Shown piece by piece: positions 1-12,200 of a stretch of DNA of 64,000 nt; positions within the stretch are counted from its first letter, which is position 1, and every line of letters starts with the position of its first letter. Origin of the DNA: Pocillopora verrucosa (lineage: Eukaryota; Cnidaria; Anthozoa; Scleractinia; Pocilloporidae); contig NC_089325.1 in the NCBI RefSeq assembly GCF_036669915.1, positions 14,661,868 through 14,725,867 on the forward strand, given 5' to 3'. The notes beneath the pieces are model-generated. The model was not told where the DNA came from. It did no database searches and saw nothing but the letters and a program-made list of their open reading frames with translations. Position numbers and translations under genes: made by a program.

Positions 1-600
1 CTACTATTTGTAAATCCGCCTTTTTTCACATTCGTAATATTTCTCGTATTAGGAAGTTCTTGTCAGCTGAACGCACCAAAATGTTAGTGCATGCCTTCGT
101 AATGTGTAGATTGGACAACTGTAACTCTGTTATATGGACTTCCGAAATACTTTATTCATAGACTTCAGTTAGTTCAGAACTGTGCGGCACGTCTAATCTT
201 ATGTGGTTCTAAATATGGCCGTATTACTCCTTTACTAAGGGAGCTACACTGGCTTCCCGTGAAGCAGAGGATTTTTTCAAAATCCTACTGATGACTTTTA
301 AATCTTTAAATGATTTAGGTCCTAGCTATATTCGTGATTTGTTGTAAACTTATAAGCCATCTAGGAATTTACGATCATCAACCAGGAACTTATTAATGAC
401 ACCTAGATCGAGGTTAAAATTTTATGGTGATCGTGCTTTTTCGGTCTGCGCCCCTAAACTTTGGAATAATCTTCCGGAGCATATAAAATGTAGTTTAAAT
501 CTTACATCTTTTAAAGCAACCTTAAAACTTGTCTTTTTAAGTGCTATTTTAATTTGTAGTTTCGCTCAATATTTTTTCGAATTTATTATTTATTAAGTTA
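1..600 (+). pseudogene. CR1/L2-like LINE reverse transcriptase 3' fragment (copy 1)
   Basis: Conceptual translation gives the typical C-terminal region of a CR1/L2-type non-LTR retrotransposon ORF2: an R-L-D-N-C-N-S-V stretch near 110-140, then R-S-R-L-K-F-Y-G-D-R-A-F-S-V and C-A-P-K-L-W-N-N-L-P near 405-475. The frame is broken by several stops and shifts, for example TAA near 345, so this is a dead 5'-truncated copy. It ends in an ATT repeat, as these LINEs usually do. Related copies lie at 36.6-37.5 kb and 52.2-53.1 kb. The element is recognised from its conserved protein pattern; the exact clade (CR1, L2 or Jockey-like) is not certain. Confidence 0.75.
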
Positions 601-611
601 CTGTTTTAAAC

Positions 612-614
612 ATT

Positions 615-642
<28 letters not shown>
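612..642. repeat. ATT microsatellite, LINE 3' tail
   Basis: About ten uninterrupted TTA/ATT units directly follow the LINE fragment. Equivalent tails follow the other copies near 37530-37561 and 53139-53165. The repeat is most simply the 3' tail of the retroelement. Confidence 0.8.
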
Positions 643-645
<3 letters not shown>

Positions 646-659
646 ATATCGACAGATAA

Positions 660-1310
660 TTAAAGTGGAAGATTCTATTTCTTTTTAATCAGATCTAACC
701 ACCCTCGATCTAGGGGCGGATCGCTAGCGGGTCATATGTAATCTTAGCAAATGTGAGGTCATGAGAATCACTCATAATAAGGACAAAAGTACCACACGGT
801 ACCAAGTCTCAGGTACTGAGCTAAGAATTGTATCTAATTATAAAGATCTTGGGGTAATCATGGCGAGTGACATAAGCTGAACAAAACATGTTGAAGAAAC
901 ACTTCACAAGGTACTTGGCTGGCTTCAACGCACCATAGGCAGCAAAAATTAGGACATTTTTTCAATTTTGTACTAGTCCCTCGTTCGAGCGATCTTGGAA
1001 TACGCTAGCCCGGTGTGGTTACCACATCAAGCCAAAGACATCCATGAAATTGAGAAGGTACAAAGAAGAGCTTCGCGAATAGCATTAGTCTAAAGACGAC
1101 AGGAGATGGCGCATGAGGACAAGTGTAAAACACCTAAATGGGACTCTTTAGAACGAAGGAGGGAATTTCTATCCCTGGAGGAGTACTATAAGATAGGGTT
1201 CAATTTGAATGGTCTAAACTTTAGTAATTATTTTTAACGGTGTAGGAGCATGCCATGATAGTCCAAACATTAACAAGTTCAGATTGAAGAATCACACGAA
1301 TATTTATTGA
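660..1310 (+). pseudogene. Second LINE reverse transcriptase 3' fragment (copy 1)
   Basis: The translated remnant contains I-L-E-Y-A-S-P-V-W-L-P-H-Q-A-K and K-V-Q-R-R-A-S-R-I-A followed by R-R-E-F-L-S-L-E-E, the usual C-terminal pattern of a non-LTR retrotransposon reverse transcriptase. It differs from the LINE piece just upstream, so two element remnants are joined. In-frame stops (TAG near 973 and TAA near 1093) break this copy. The copy at 53.2-53.8 kb has both positions open and is the least damaged. Confidence 0.7.
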
Positions 1311-1629
1311 ATGGACATTCTATACTTTTTTAATGATATTTCTGTGATTTTTATATATTTCTATCGACTAGCTTTTATATACTGTATATTTTTTATTTTC
1401 TATTACTATGTATATAATTTTTTTCTAGGAGATCCCTATCATAGGGTTAACCTCTGGGTTTCTTTTGTCTTAAGAACAGGGCTTGTTTTAAAAAGTACTT
1501 GTTATTTTGAAATAAAGTATTGTTTTGAAAACCGCCCGAGAAACCCAGGAAACCGGCTGTTTGGTGCTAAAAGTTATATTAATTATCTAAAACTGTTTGG
1601 AATCTTTTCAATACACTTAGTTTTCACTT

Positions 1630-2400
1630 GAACAAGCAAGAAGTGTAATATGTTAAAAACACTGAATAAAGCGAATGTCAGTACATTGTGTAAATCCATC
1701 AATTTTCTCATGCAACACCCATATACTGACGCGATATAAACAAAGGAAACAGCTTTACAGCTACAACTAGATGAAAGCTAGAGAAAGATGGGGGGTTCTT
1801 TGATACGATTGTTAAACCAACATTATTCAACATACATAAATTTGATCATTACCATCGTCACTAATTCCTTCTCCAAAAAAAAAAGAAATTTATGCCATCC
1901 TTGTCCGTCGCTCTTGATAAATTCTTGTTGTAATCGGTCAAAACGCGTCTTACCCAGAGGTTTATCTCGCAATTCTCTTGATTCATCGCGAAAGTGAAGT
2001 GTTTAATCAGTTTGATGATCGAAATAAATCTAAAATCGATCACCACTTTCTAGAAAACAACTAAATATTGAAACCAGGCATTCGATCAAGAGCTTGAGCT
2101 TCATGAACTTTAGAATCATCAACGTTTCCTTACACATATACTTCCTCCTGACAGTAACAAATCTACTCCAAGAAGTATCAATACCAGCACCTTCGCTAAA
2201 TCGTTCAATACTTTAGATGAGGATATCTGAAACGCCACAAAAGTGAATTAAAGGTATGCTTGGACGACCAGTTAAGATAAAGACGCAATTTCTGGTCATT
2301 CAACTCACTTTCCTGTCTCTATCTTATTCGTGTATATATGGTCTGTGGCCTTTTGGATAGCTTGATATATTTTAACCGTATTTATTTTAACTGCAATTAG
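1630..2400. repeat. Complex repeat R, unit at the left edge
   Basis: This stretch begins with 'caagcaagaagtgtaatat' and runs through 'gaactttagaatcatcaac'. It recurs with scattered differences at 26.16-26.86, 38.55-39.49 and 54.15-55.10 kb, and in more diverged form at 8.0-10.9, 31.3-33.3, 44.8-47.3, 48.1-50.4 and 60.6-63.4 kb. No convincing gene was seen in this copy. It is described as a locally amplified repeat of unknown origin. Confidence 0.65.
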
Positions 2401-2719
2401 TTTAGAATGCATTTGGAACCAATAAGATAATAGCCTTGATAAAACTACTTGATCATTCAAATTCCATAATTTTCATGTATTTACTTATCAATCAATTTAC
2501 CGTCCATATACATTGAACATAAGCTAAAGGACCAATTAGCTCAAAGCTCGATTTAACTAGCTCAGTGTAAACGGAAGATTTCGTCTTTCTTTCGTGGCTT
2601 TGCAGGGACAAGTACTAAAAATATTTAATTTGCATTAGTTATATATTCCTGTATTAGCTCCAACCGTCAAATGAACAATTAACTCAAGCGTCAACATACT
2701 CAGGAGCAGTTATTTACAT

Positions 2720-3140
2720 TTACATATTCAATTTCTGGCAAGGGTAGATATTTGACCCAAAAGTTATCAAATATTTGGATGAATCAAAAAGTCATTTATT
2801 TGTAATGAGAAGCTGTCAATCAAATTTGACTGATGTTTGCGTCGTGCATTCGTTAAGAATGTAACGATATGCATACAATCTCTCAGAGTAATCAGTTAAA
2901 TACCATTGCGGTGATAGTTTCATACATTTACGTATTTTGAAGCGATTTCTCTGGGGCATCAGGGCCAGGGCATCCATCATCCCCCGGAAATAACCAAGAA
3001 GAAACCATTTGCTCTGTTTGAGTAGGCAAATTTTAACTGAAATCGGTGAGATGGCATGTAGCATCTGGTGCTCTCGTGGACCGGCACACCCTCAAATCAG
3101 CTGGCAGCAGCTATACCAGCTCTGTAGGATAATTTTACCT
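2720..3140. repeat. Dispersed repeat R2 downstream of receptor A
   Basis: A block of about 420 bp that recurs at 55.26-55.67 kb (near identical) and, more diverged, at 15.42-15.89 kb. It contains 'aagttatcaaatatttgg' and 'gaaatcggtgagatggcat'. Cassettes B and C have only its right part, from 'gtaggcaaattttaactg' onward, just beyond their stop codons. On the minus strand it lies 3' of the receptor stop, so it may supply part of the 3' UTR; an AATAAA is seen on the minus strand near 2793. Confidence 0.6.
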
Positions 3141-3182
3141 CAGCTTCTTAGGATTAGCGCTAATCGTCTTACGAACGATCCT

Positions 3183-3296
3183 TTAATAAATATTTACATA
3201 TTCAGGAGCAGTTACTTGATTCACATATTCAATGTCGCTGTCTTCTGTTGATTTCACAAGGGAAGTGTACGTTCGGGAACCATTGTTTTCAGAGGT
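3183..3296 (-). CDS. Receptor A exon 8: distal cytoplasmic tail and stop
   Basis: Acceptor 'aatattttgcag', phase 0, 37 codons plus TAA. It encodes T-Y-T-S-L-V-K-S-T-E-D-S-D, then I-E-Y-V-N-Q-V and P-E-Y-V-N-I-Y at the C terminus. The tyrosines fit YxxL (Y-T-S-L) and YxN (Y-V-N-Q, Y-V-N-I), the latter a Grb2-type SH2 site in animals generally. The same exon is intact in B, C and D. Confidence 0.75.
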   Translation of the reverse strand, partial: TSENNGSRTYTSLVKSTEDSDIEYVNQVTAPEYVNIY

Positions 3297-6200
3297 CTGC
3301 AAAATATTCAGTTTTATATGTTAGAAAAATTGTGTTATTATCGACTTGGTAGGCTTGGTAATGCTGGAAAACACGAATAAAATCGCAGGTGCAAATAAAA
3401 AAAATTAAGGAAACCACAAACACTGCCAAGTGAAAATTAGATATTCATTCAAATACATTTCTAGTGAATGTTTTGTTAGACACTGCGCTTAAAACTCATT
3501 GCCTGTTTCCAAATGAGACCCCTTTACCCGCCATTCATAAAATGGTCATAATCAAACAGGTGAAGTTTGAAACAGATGTAAAGGAAAATAAGAATTTAAA
3601 TGGATGGAAAAAATTTGATGAAAAATAATGGTAAATGGATAAAACAATAAAAATTGTATAATATTAAAAGTTCTATGTCAAAAGACCACAGTCAAGTTCC
3701 GTCAGAGTAGCAATATAACTGCAAGGAAAGGGCCACATGCAGAGAACAAAGAGGAACAGCTAAAAATTGAAAAAAGGAAGTACAATGTATGGCACGTCCT
3801 TTGGTACCTTTTTGAAGACTCATATTGAGAACTCTAATTTTTTGTAAGTATAATTACCATCATTGACTCCGGAGACAGGGCGATGTACACACCCTCCTGT
3901 TGGATAAGCGGTTCAGTACGGAGCCTCTCAATCCCGGTTCCATTTCTCGAAGCAAACTCTGGCTGGGGACCAACATTCAAAGTATTTAACGCTAAGCTCT
4001 CTTGAAAGTCTCGTTGACTCCTGTAGAAAGAGAGAAAAATTAAAAACAAACAAATAAACAAACAAACGAAAAACAAAAAGAAAAGAGTGAAAAGGTCCAT
4101 GTTCAATATTAATGACTTCTAAAAATGGAATTAGACTGACGGCAAAAGTAAGACGAACAATCTTTTAAAACTTTAAACAACGAACAACGAGCAGCACCCC
4201 ATATTTATTTGGCGAATATCCATGAATGTGATACCTACTCAACTTATTAGAAAACCTAAGAGCATTCTTTGGAAACCTCTTTCTGTGGCCTTCAGTTACA
4301 AGGGCCCAAGCTCTCTAAAAAAAAGGATGATTTTACAATGCTTATTATAGGTATGTATTATAAGCCGATGTGATGTACTTAGCCTAGTGAGTCAGACATG
4401 GGGTTGCTCTCTTAGGAAATTTGACTCGAGTCCAGGTAGACCGTGTTGTAACGGTCGCCGAATTGCACGAGAAGTTCTTGCTGCGGGCTCGATTGGCTTC
4501 GCACTGGCCGGTTATTTGAAATTTTCGCTGAATTGTTCCCTCGAAGGCAGAACTTTTATGAAATATTTTTTGATAAACTTAAACAAAAAGTATCTGGCTT
4601 TAGTAATGCAGAGTCTTGAAGCAAAAAGACGTGGTTTAGTCTGAGAATCGCGCGATTTTAGAGAGAGTCAGTCCGTTGTTCTGGAGAAGCCTTTCTTCAT
4701 TTCATTCTTCTGAGTGTGGGTGATAATTGAATGAGAGCTCAGCTAAAATCCAACAAAATGGCTTAGAATCGCCACCAGAGAACAAAAATAACACAAACAA
4801 CACTGTCCAAAGGTTAGAGTTTATATGCCTTATTACTTACGGGGTTCCAGAACGGAGCCTAAACTCCCATGTAACGCATTATAATACTGTTCTCTTACAG
4901 ACAGCTTGGTTTCCCCGTAAACTAGTGTCAGTCGATCGCTTTCGTGAAATTTTCAAATTCACTATGGAATGAATTCGATAGAAATGACGAATTCTGCATC
5001 GATGGAGGTAAAAAAACTAGTTTCAGCCTATCAAAAGCGCTAATTAAAAGTTTGTGCTCCTAAGTATACCACCATGATCGTCTCAGCAATACTTATAAGC
5101 TCTCTTTTTCGAGCATTTCTGCTTCCAAGTAAGTAAATATGGGGATAGCACAAATCTATGATATTATATAGGCTCTTGTCCACTGGCTTTTGAGCGAATG
5201 CAGCTACATCGGCTGTCTGACTTTTGTCACTTTTTAAAGCATAGAGCCATCTGTATCTGCATTTCTGGGTAAGTTTTCTACCGTTCCAAAACGGCCGAAA
5301 AACTCTTTGTTACACTCAAAAACAAACCAAGTGAATAGTTAAAACGGATGTCACAGAGAAAATGTATTCCTTCTGAATAATTTCTATGTATTGTTTAAAA
5401 GATACACTCGGCCTTAATTTACATGGGCACCAGACTGAATAAATGACGAATAAAAGTGACATAGAAGCAACTTACGTTTTGACAGCTTTGTTTCTTGAGG
5501 CTGGTGGATGAAATCAAATACCACCGTTAGCAGCAAACACAGAAATAAAGAACTTTTGTTTTCTTCGAAAGGTTTCAATTTAGGTTGTTGGAAAAACAAA
5601 ATGACGCCAAACTTCCGATTTGTCGGCAGCATTTTAGTAGAACACATACATACACTTGGTACTTCGAGTTAACAAATTAATAACTTGACAGCCAAGAGGT
5701 AGTCGCGCAGCTTACTGGTGATGTGACCAACTATTTCCTGAGCACGGCATCTAAGACAGTTATTTTACTCGAATTTATTGCAGCGTAATTTCATGATCCC
5801 TTAAGTATAATTTTCTCCAGAACCATTCGGTTTTACAAAGCAGCATAACATTGAAGTCCAGGACAAATTAGACTTGGAGGGTGTAATTTATTTCTTCGCC
5901 ACAACTCGGTTTATCTTTCCGTTTTTTTTTTTTTAGTTATTTACCATTATTAATGTTTTCATCAATTATTTTTTCACCTTCTTTCACTACTTTTACTAAC
6001 ATTTAGTTTCTGTGCCAATTACATACATTTTCATCACTAGAATTGTTGTTGAATCATGACCGAATGATAAGTAAATCAAGCCTGCCCCTAAATTGCCTTG
6101 ATAATAGAGATGGCTTAAAGTCAAGTTGAATTTAAAGGAAAATGCAAATAAAGTCCGAGTACCTATTTCTTGTTGTTTTTTTCGAAGCAGTATCAAAACC

Positions 6201-9200
6201 ACAGCGAGGATGATCATGACTATAAACAACAATGCTGATAAAATAACGATTGCCAGATAAAGGGAAAAGCAGTCGGTGTCTTTCTTGAGGTCATCGACCT
6301 TAGTCACAACTGGAAATGTGGTCGTCGGGGAAGTTTGAACCGTCAACAAAGCTTAAAGAAATAAAAGTCGAGCTGATAATTAGGTTGACCTTACTGACAC
6401 AGGATAACACATGGAAAGAAATGGAAAGAGAGAGGGCTGCTTCCTAGTCTCGCATAGGGAATCCCTTAAGGTCATATCTTTGTAGAGCTTAAAAAATTAA
6501 AAGCTTTTCCCTATGAATAAGAAACCGCGGCTGAACTTTCTTTGTTGATTTCGCCGTAGTAGAAGTGAGGTCAGTTTTTTTAAGTCCCTGGATATAATGC
6601 GTTTAGAGTACTTAATTTTTAAGGTTTTTTGGGGTTTTTTTTTGGGGGGGGGGGGGGGGGGTTTTCTCAAAGCGTCTACATACATATCCTTAAAAGTGCT
6701 TCTGGCTGATATAACTGAATACTTGACCAAGTGACCAATCTTTAAACTAGCAAATGAACACAATATGGATATTGCTCGTCTACATATCTTAAAATCAACA
6801 ATCGATACATGATCGATCGCTATTTTACCTGATAAAGCATTGCTTTTATGTTCAGATGATGTTTTACCTTGTGTGGTAACAGCTTTTATCCCAGCTGATG
6901 TTTTAGGAGGACTTGTGCTTGCCGGAACAGAATGAACGAAGCAAATCCCTTGACAGGCGGCTGTTAAAGAAACATAACTACTGTCCCTACAACTATACAT
7001 TTCTCGAGTGATATTCCGGTACTCACTCTAGAGAAGTGTACTGTTTCTCAAGCTAACTCAATACCACGAATGAGTTAAAAAGTTTCTATGTCACGTCCCT
7101 ATAATTTACGAAGCTTTAAGTAAATATGCGACTGATCACGGTCTGCTTCCTGGATGGTGAAGGACTATCAGTGGTAAGGTGATCGCAATAGGCGGCCTTC
7201 GGAAAGAGTGGGTTGGGACAAGAAAGATAAAGGAAGGGGAAGGGTGAAGGGGGGGGGAGGGGGGGGCCGGTCTTTAGAAAATTCAAATTCGTGTTTCACA
7301 ACAGCGTATGACTAAAAAATATATTTTATTCTTTCTGGTACTGATCAATACCTGTTTCTTCCTCGCAAATCCATCCCCTTAGTAGGTTGCCCCTAACGGT
7401 ACTAAATGATCCTTTAAATCCTTTTGGATATTCCTTATGAATCAGCCCGAAAGTGTCAGTTGGGTCAGGGTTGTTGACATCTTTATACCATTTGTCAATA
7501 GTCACAGATTTACCATTGATCCAAGTCCATCTCTTTGTTGTTGAATTTTTTTCCAAGCCTATAAACCATTCATCAAATCGGTTGCCTGATTTGTTTTGAA
7601 TCTCATTTTTAATAAATTGCCATTCCTGCTCTGATTCCATCACTGCGAGTATCTTATTGTTGGATTTACAGGAGTCCTTTGCATTTGACCATGTCCATTG
7701 TCTTCTAATGAAGGTATAACACGAACATAGCTTCTCTCCATCTAGAATAACACAATTATTTAAAAGTTGGACTATTAATTAGTGAAAGTGAAGTGTTTCT
7801 GTGTCTGTGAGAGAATGCACCGTTTACTGAGTCAACTGTTATGTGCAGAAAATCAATTTTGATTTTTCTCGGAGACAATCGTTGTCATCATTTCCGGTCC
7901 CCCCTCTGAAGCGGCCCTTATTTACACAGAAGGAGGATCTGGGGAATAGCAACTATGTTTCAACCTTCTTGAAATTCACCCACATCCACAAGAAAGATGG
8001 GCACTAAAATTTAGATCATCTAAGACTCTCTCAAATCGTTATAATTCACATGATTTTCTTTTAAACGAGCAAGCAGTGTAATATACTCAAAGTCAGCAAA
8101 TTGTATAAATCCGTTAATTTTACCATGGAACACGCCTGGGTTGCGTTATACTTAACAAATGGAGAAGCCTTGACTGTGCCCTGTTCTGTTGTATAGCACG
8201 CAGGAAGCGGCTCGAGCACGAAAGAACTTCTTGAGTACCATCAAAGTCCACACTCTGCAATAATTTACATACTTTAATAGTTTGGCAGGTCGAATGTAAC
8301 ACTTTTGCCTGAAGTTCTTTTAGCCTCTCATACAGAATGTGGAGGTGAAATGTTCAGTAAAATCCGGCCGAATCGTGGCTCACAAAAACACGCAAGTTTT
8401 TCACATGACAAACAGTAAACAAACTGATGATGACAGAGCCGTAAAACTGCTCAAGGTGAGTTTTACGAGTGACCGACAGCCGAATTCACCGGAACATGAA
8501 GATTGCTCGGGATGACAGAGCCATAAAACTCGGTTGCAGTGACTGATGTGGCCTTCACCACTCAACGCATTGGAAAGGACATCAGAGAAAGCGCTTGGTT
8601 GTTCACTCAAAGGCGATCGATGTAATTTCTGAGGCTTGCTTCACTAGCGATCTCCGAGCTAGCCAAGTTGGACCTCAGCATGCTAGCAGTCGTTCTGATA
8701 CCGTCATGATTAGTATGAATTTTAACAGTTATGCCAGTTTGGCTATATTTATCATTCCTGTTTTGTTCTGTTTTGTTTTTGAACTCGAACTTTATAAACA
8801 ATACCAGTGTTAGCTGTGTTTGATTTTTATTACCATCCGCGAGCTTGCAATCTAACTGAGCGTGAAAACCTTCAAAACTCGGACTGTCCATTTCGTTTTC
8901 TCTTTGAGGATTTTCGTCTCTGCTCATGATATAATAACGTCAATTACGGCGCCTGGCATGTTTATAAACCTTTGTTTGGTTGTTCTGTTGCTACTTGCTC
9001 TATGCTCTATACTCTCATAGAGCACGCTCTTTCAACCAATGACAGCGCGCGTTATATCCGAACTTTATTATAAATTGCATGTCATGTGCAGTTTACCGTG
9101 ACGTCAATTGGTCACGCTAGTCACGCTATACATTACAATGGTTTTTCAACTTTATGAAGATCAGCGTACCTTCGCGATGAATTAAAAGCAAAGAGCGATA

Positions 9201-12200
9201 TAGCTACAACTGGATGAAAGCTAGAGGAGGATTTTGGGTTGTTAAACATGATTATTAAACCAATATTACACAGTATACAAAAATTTGATCATCAACGATT
9301 TCACACGCCAACTGCTGCTTCCTTCTCATTACAAATTATTTTATCCTCGTCCGTCGCTCGGCTTACAAATCTTGAAAAAAAAATTTCCCTATAAATCAAA
9401 AAGCATTTTATCCCGAGATTCTTTACTCAAGAATTCAACTGGAAAGTAAAGTGCTTGAGATTAAATCTAAAATCAAACGCCACTATCACGAGTAACCAAA
9501 TAATGAACCTCGACGTGCAATTAAGTGCTTGCACTTCATGAACTTCAGAATTATCTGATATTCCTCTCTCAATTACCTGTTCTCGACAGTACCAAATCAA
9601 CTCCGAAAAAAATCATTCATACTCCTTCACTAAATCCACCGTTCAGTGCTTTGGATGAGGATGTTTGAAACACAACGAAAGAGAAAGTTGCGCATGAGCT
9701 ACCAATTAAAGATTTCGACGCAATTTCCAGTCACTCAAGGTGTGACTTGGAAGGAAACCGCGGATGAATGACGAGAGATCACGCAATCAAGAACAGGCAA
9801 TTAGAAAAATTTAGAATGAGAAAAAAAAACACGAAGTGTTAATTTCAGCTTTTCTCTTTAGCTTTAGACTATCAAAGGCGAAGCAAAGTGTTTTGGTTTA
9901 ATTCAAGTAAATTAGGGGTGTATTGTGTTTGATACTTCGGTGCAATGTTCAAATCTTAAAAGCTTTGCCCGCGGGATTGAAGTCGACAAGGTCAGGTATT
10001 TTTTTGGAAACTTTACGCCATAGTTCAGGAAAAAGCTTCGACTCAAGATTTTTCCCCTTCATCCAACTTCTTGTCAATGGTCTTTTGGATGGCTTGTTAT
10101 ATTTTAACTGCAGTCAGTTTCAGATGCCTTCGGATCCGCTCAAGCATTAACATATTCAGGTGTGGGTATTTGATTCACAGATTCAATGTTGGTGTTAGCC
10201 GCTGAAAGTGACATTGATTAACTAAAAGCTGTTTTGAATCTTTCCAATTCACTTACTTTTTAACTTGAACATGCAAGAAGTGTAACATATCAAAAACAGT
10301 GAACAAAGTCAAAGTCAGTACATTGTAGAAATCCAACAATTTTCTCATGCAACACACCCGTACTGACGCGACTGACACAAAGGAAACAGCTTTAAAGCTA
10401 CAACTAGATAAAGGATAGTGAAGGAAGTAGGGTTCTTTGATATGTTTGTTAAACCAACATTATTCAATATACATAAATTTGATCACTACTATCCTGTAGT
10501 TCCTTCTTGGAAAAATACTATGCCATCCTCGTCCGTCGCTCTTGATAAATACTTCTTGTAATCGATCAAAACGCGTTCTATCCCGAGGTTTATCTTGCAA
10601 TTCTCTTGATTTACCGCGAAAGTGAAGCGTTTAATAAGTTTGATGATCAGAATAAATTTAAAATCAAGTGCAACTATCTAGAGAGCAACTAAATAATGAA
10701 ACTAGACAATCGATCCAGAGCTTGAGCTTTATGAACTTTGGAATTATCAACGATTCATTTCTCATGTAATAGTGTAGTTTGATCGTCCGGGTGAGTGAAG
10801 TCCTGAGAAGGACTGTTGTCAGAAGAAAAACAGAACAAAACAACAAAACAAAAAATCTCTAGTTTCTATTATTAGGTGTAGGTTTTTGATTGCGTCATAG
10901 TTTATTTAAAGAGGGCTGCAGGTTTTTCAGTAATTTAAATTACTGTTGAGTGTTACCCTAATAACATTAAGTATCTTCCTTACTTACTTACACGCTAATA
11001 ACGCAGATTTGAGCGCTTGTTGGTGTTTAGCGTACTAATAGGAATTCGAAGTAGCATTCATTCCATAGGTCAAGCCTTCAACAATTACAACGCCAACAGT
11101 TACCTGTTATGGTGGACGCCGTCGCCTTCGCTGATTTTTTCTCTAGACAAGAATATGAAAATTCACTTGTCATTGTAATATTGTGATTGTCTATCCATTT
11201 TCAAAGGGAGCGCAAAGCAATCGTAACAGTATATGGAAAAAAAGAGAAACCTATAAATAAATGAATAGATAGATATATCAAAATTATTCAGAAAACTGTT
11301 GAACAAGAAGTTCTTATTGTCTCACTATTAGGATCCATAGTGACTTCACGGTCTATCTAGTGTTTATACTATGTAATCTTTCAATATCTTCCATGGTGTA
11401 ACTGACTTCCGAGAGAAGGACTGGGCCGTAATACGACTGACCTATTCTTATTCTCAGTTTTGTGTAATGTGAATAAAGAGTCCATTACCTCCTCCACCTT
11501 TGAATTCACATATGAATCCTACTTGGGATAAGCGTGAAGTACAGCTGGCATCATTATAGCGCCCATAGTTATATTCATAATTTCCGTACATTAGCGCGCA
11601 ATTCTGTTTAACATTTTCGCCGTTAGGTTGTCCAGTTGCCCAGGGCCAATGTCCTTTATTGGACGCATTGACTGTGCTGTTATCGCTTAACCATCTCCAC
11701 ACTCCAGTTGATGTATCTTTCCTCAAACCTATGAAGTATTCAAAGGTATTCTCTTTTTGGATGGTTTGTTTCAGGAAGTTCCACTCCTCACGACTCTCAA
11801 TAGAAACAAGGTTATATCCAGACTGTTCGCATATTGTTTTGCTTCTTTCCCAATTGTACCAGTTACCATTGTTCATATAGAAAATGTAGCTGGAACCACT
11901 GAAGTTCTTCACGGGAACTGAATGTAGAATTGAACAAAGACACAACCTATCCATTAACTGTTGAACTTATCAGCCGATAACACTTAAGGAGCAAGTTTAG
12001 AAGCAGAAACAAACTGCTCCGACACTAATATTCTTTGGAATAAAATAGCATCCAAACCAACTTAGGTGAACGTTTATTCAACTGTATTCGAATGTAAACA
12101 GCTCTTTTTGGAATTAATTTATTGTTTTCCTTGTTTTGTTTTGTATTTTGCTTCTTGTTTTTTGTTGTGATGAACGTTTAAGTATCCATAATGTAGCGAA

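Larger units (their letters stand above)
7742..11488. repeat. Intron 2 of receptor A, filled with repeat R sequence
   Basis: The 3.7-kb intron holds sequence shared with 60.3-64.0 kb (near identical) and with 33.9-34.8 and 47.8-50.4 kb (diverged). Landmarks are 'caagcagtgtaatatac' near 8070, a minus-strand open frame at 8607-8927, a promoter-like stretch near 8930-9130 and ORF-b-like remnants near 9535 and 10735. No recognised domain was found in it. Confidence 0.6.

Noticed and set aside
1311-1631. 106-codon open frame following the LINE fragment, repeated at 38230
   Set aside because: Low-complexity Phe/Tyr/Ile-rich translation of AT-rich sequence, absent as an open frame from the 53-kb copy.
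3009-3251. Plus-strand open frame at the receptor 3' end, repeated at 55546
   Set aside because: It is the antisense shadow of tail exon 8 and the R2 repeat.
4387-4644. 85-codon plus-strand open frame repeated in the D block
   Set aside because: It lies in intron 6 over a SINE-like block, resembles no known protein and is shortened or altered in C.
5996-6349. 117-codon frame reading through the transmembrane exon
   Set aside because: It runs past a clear donor at 6163 into intron; only the exon part is supported.
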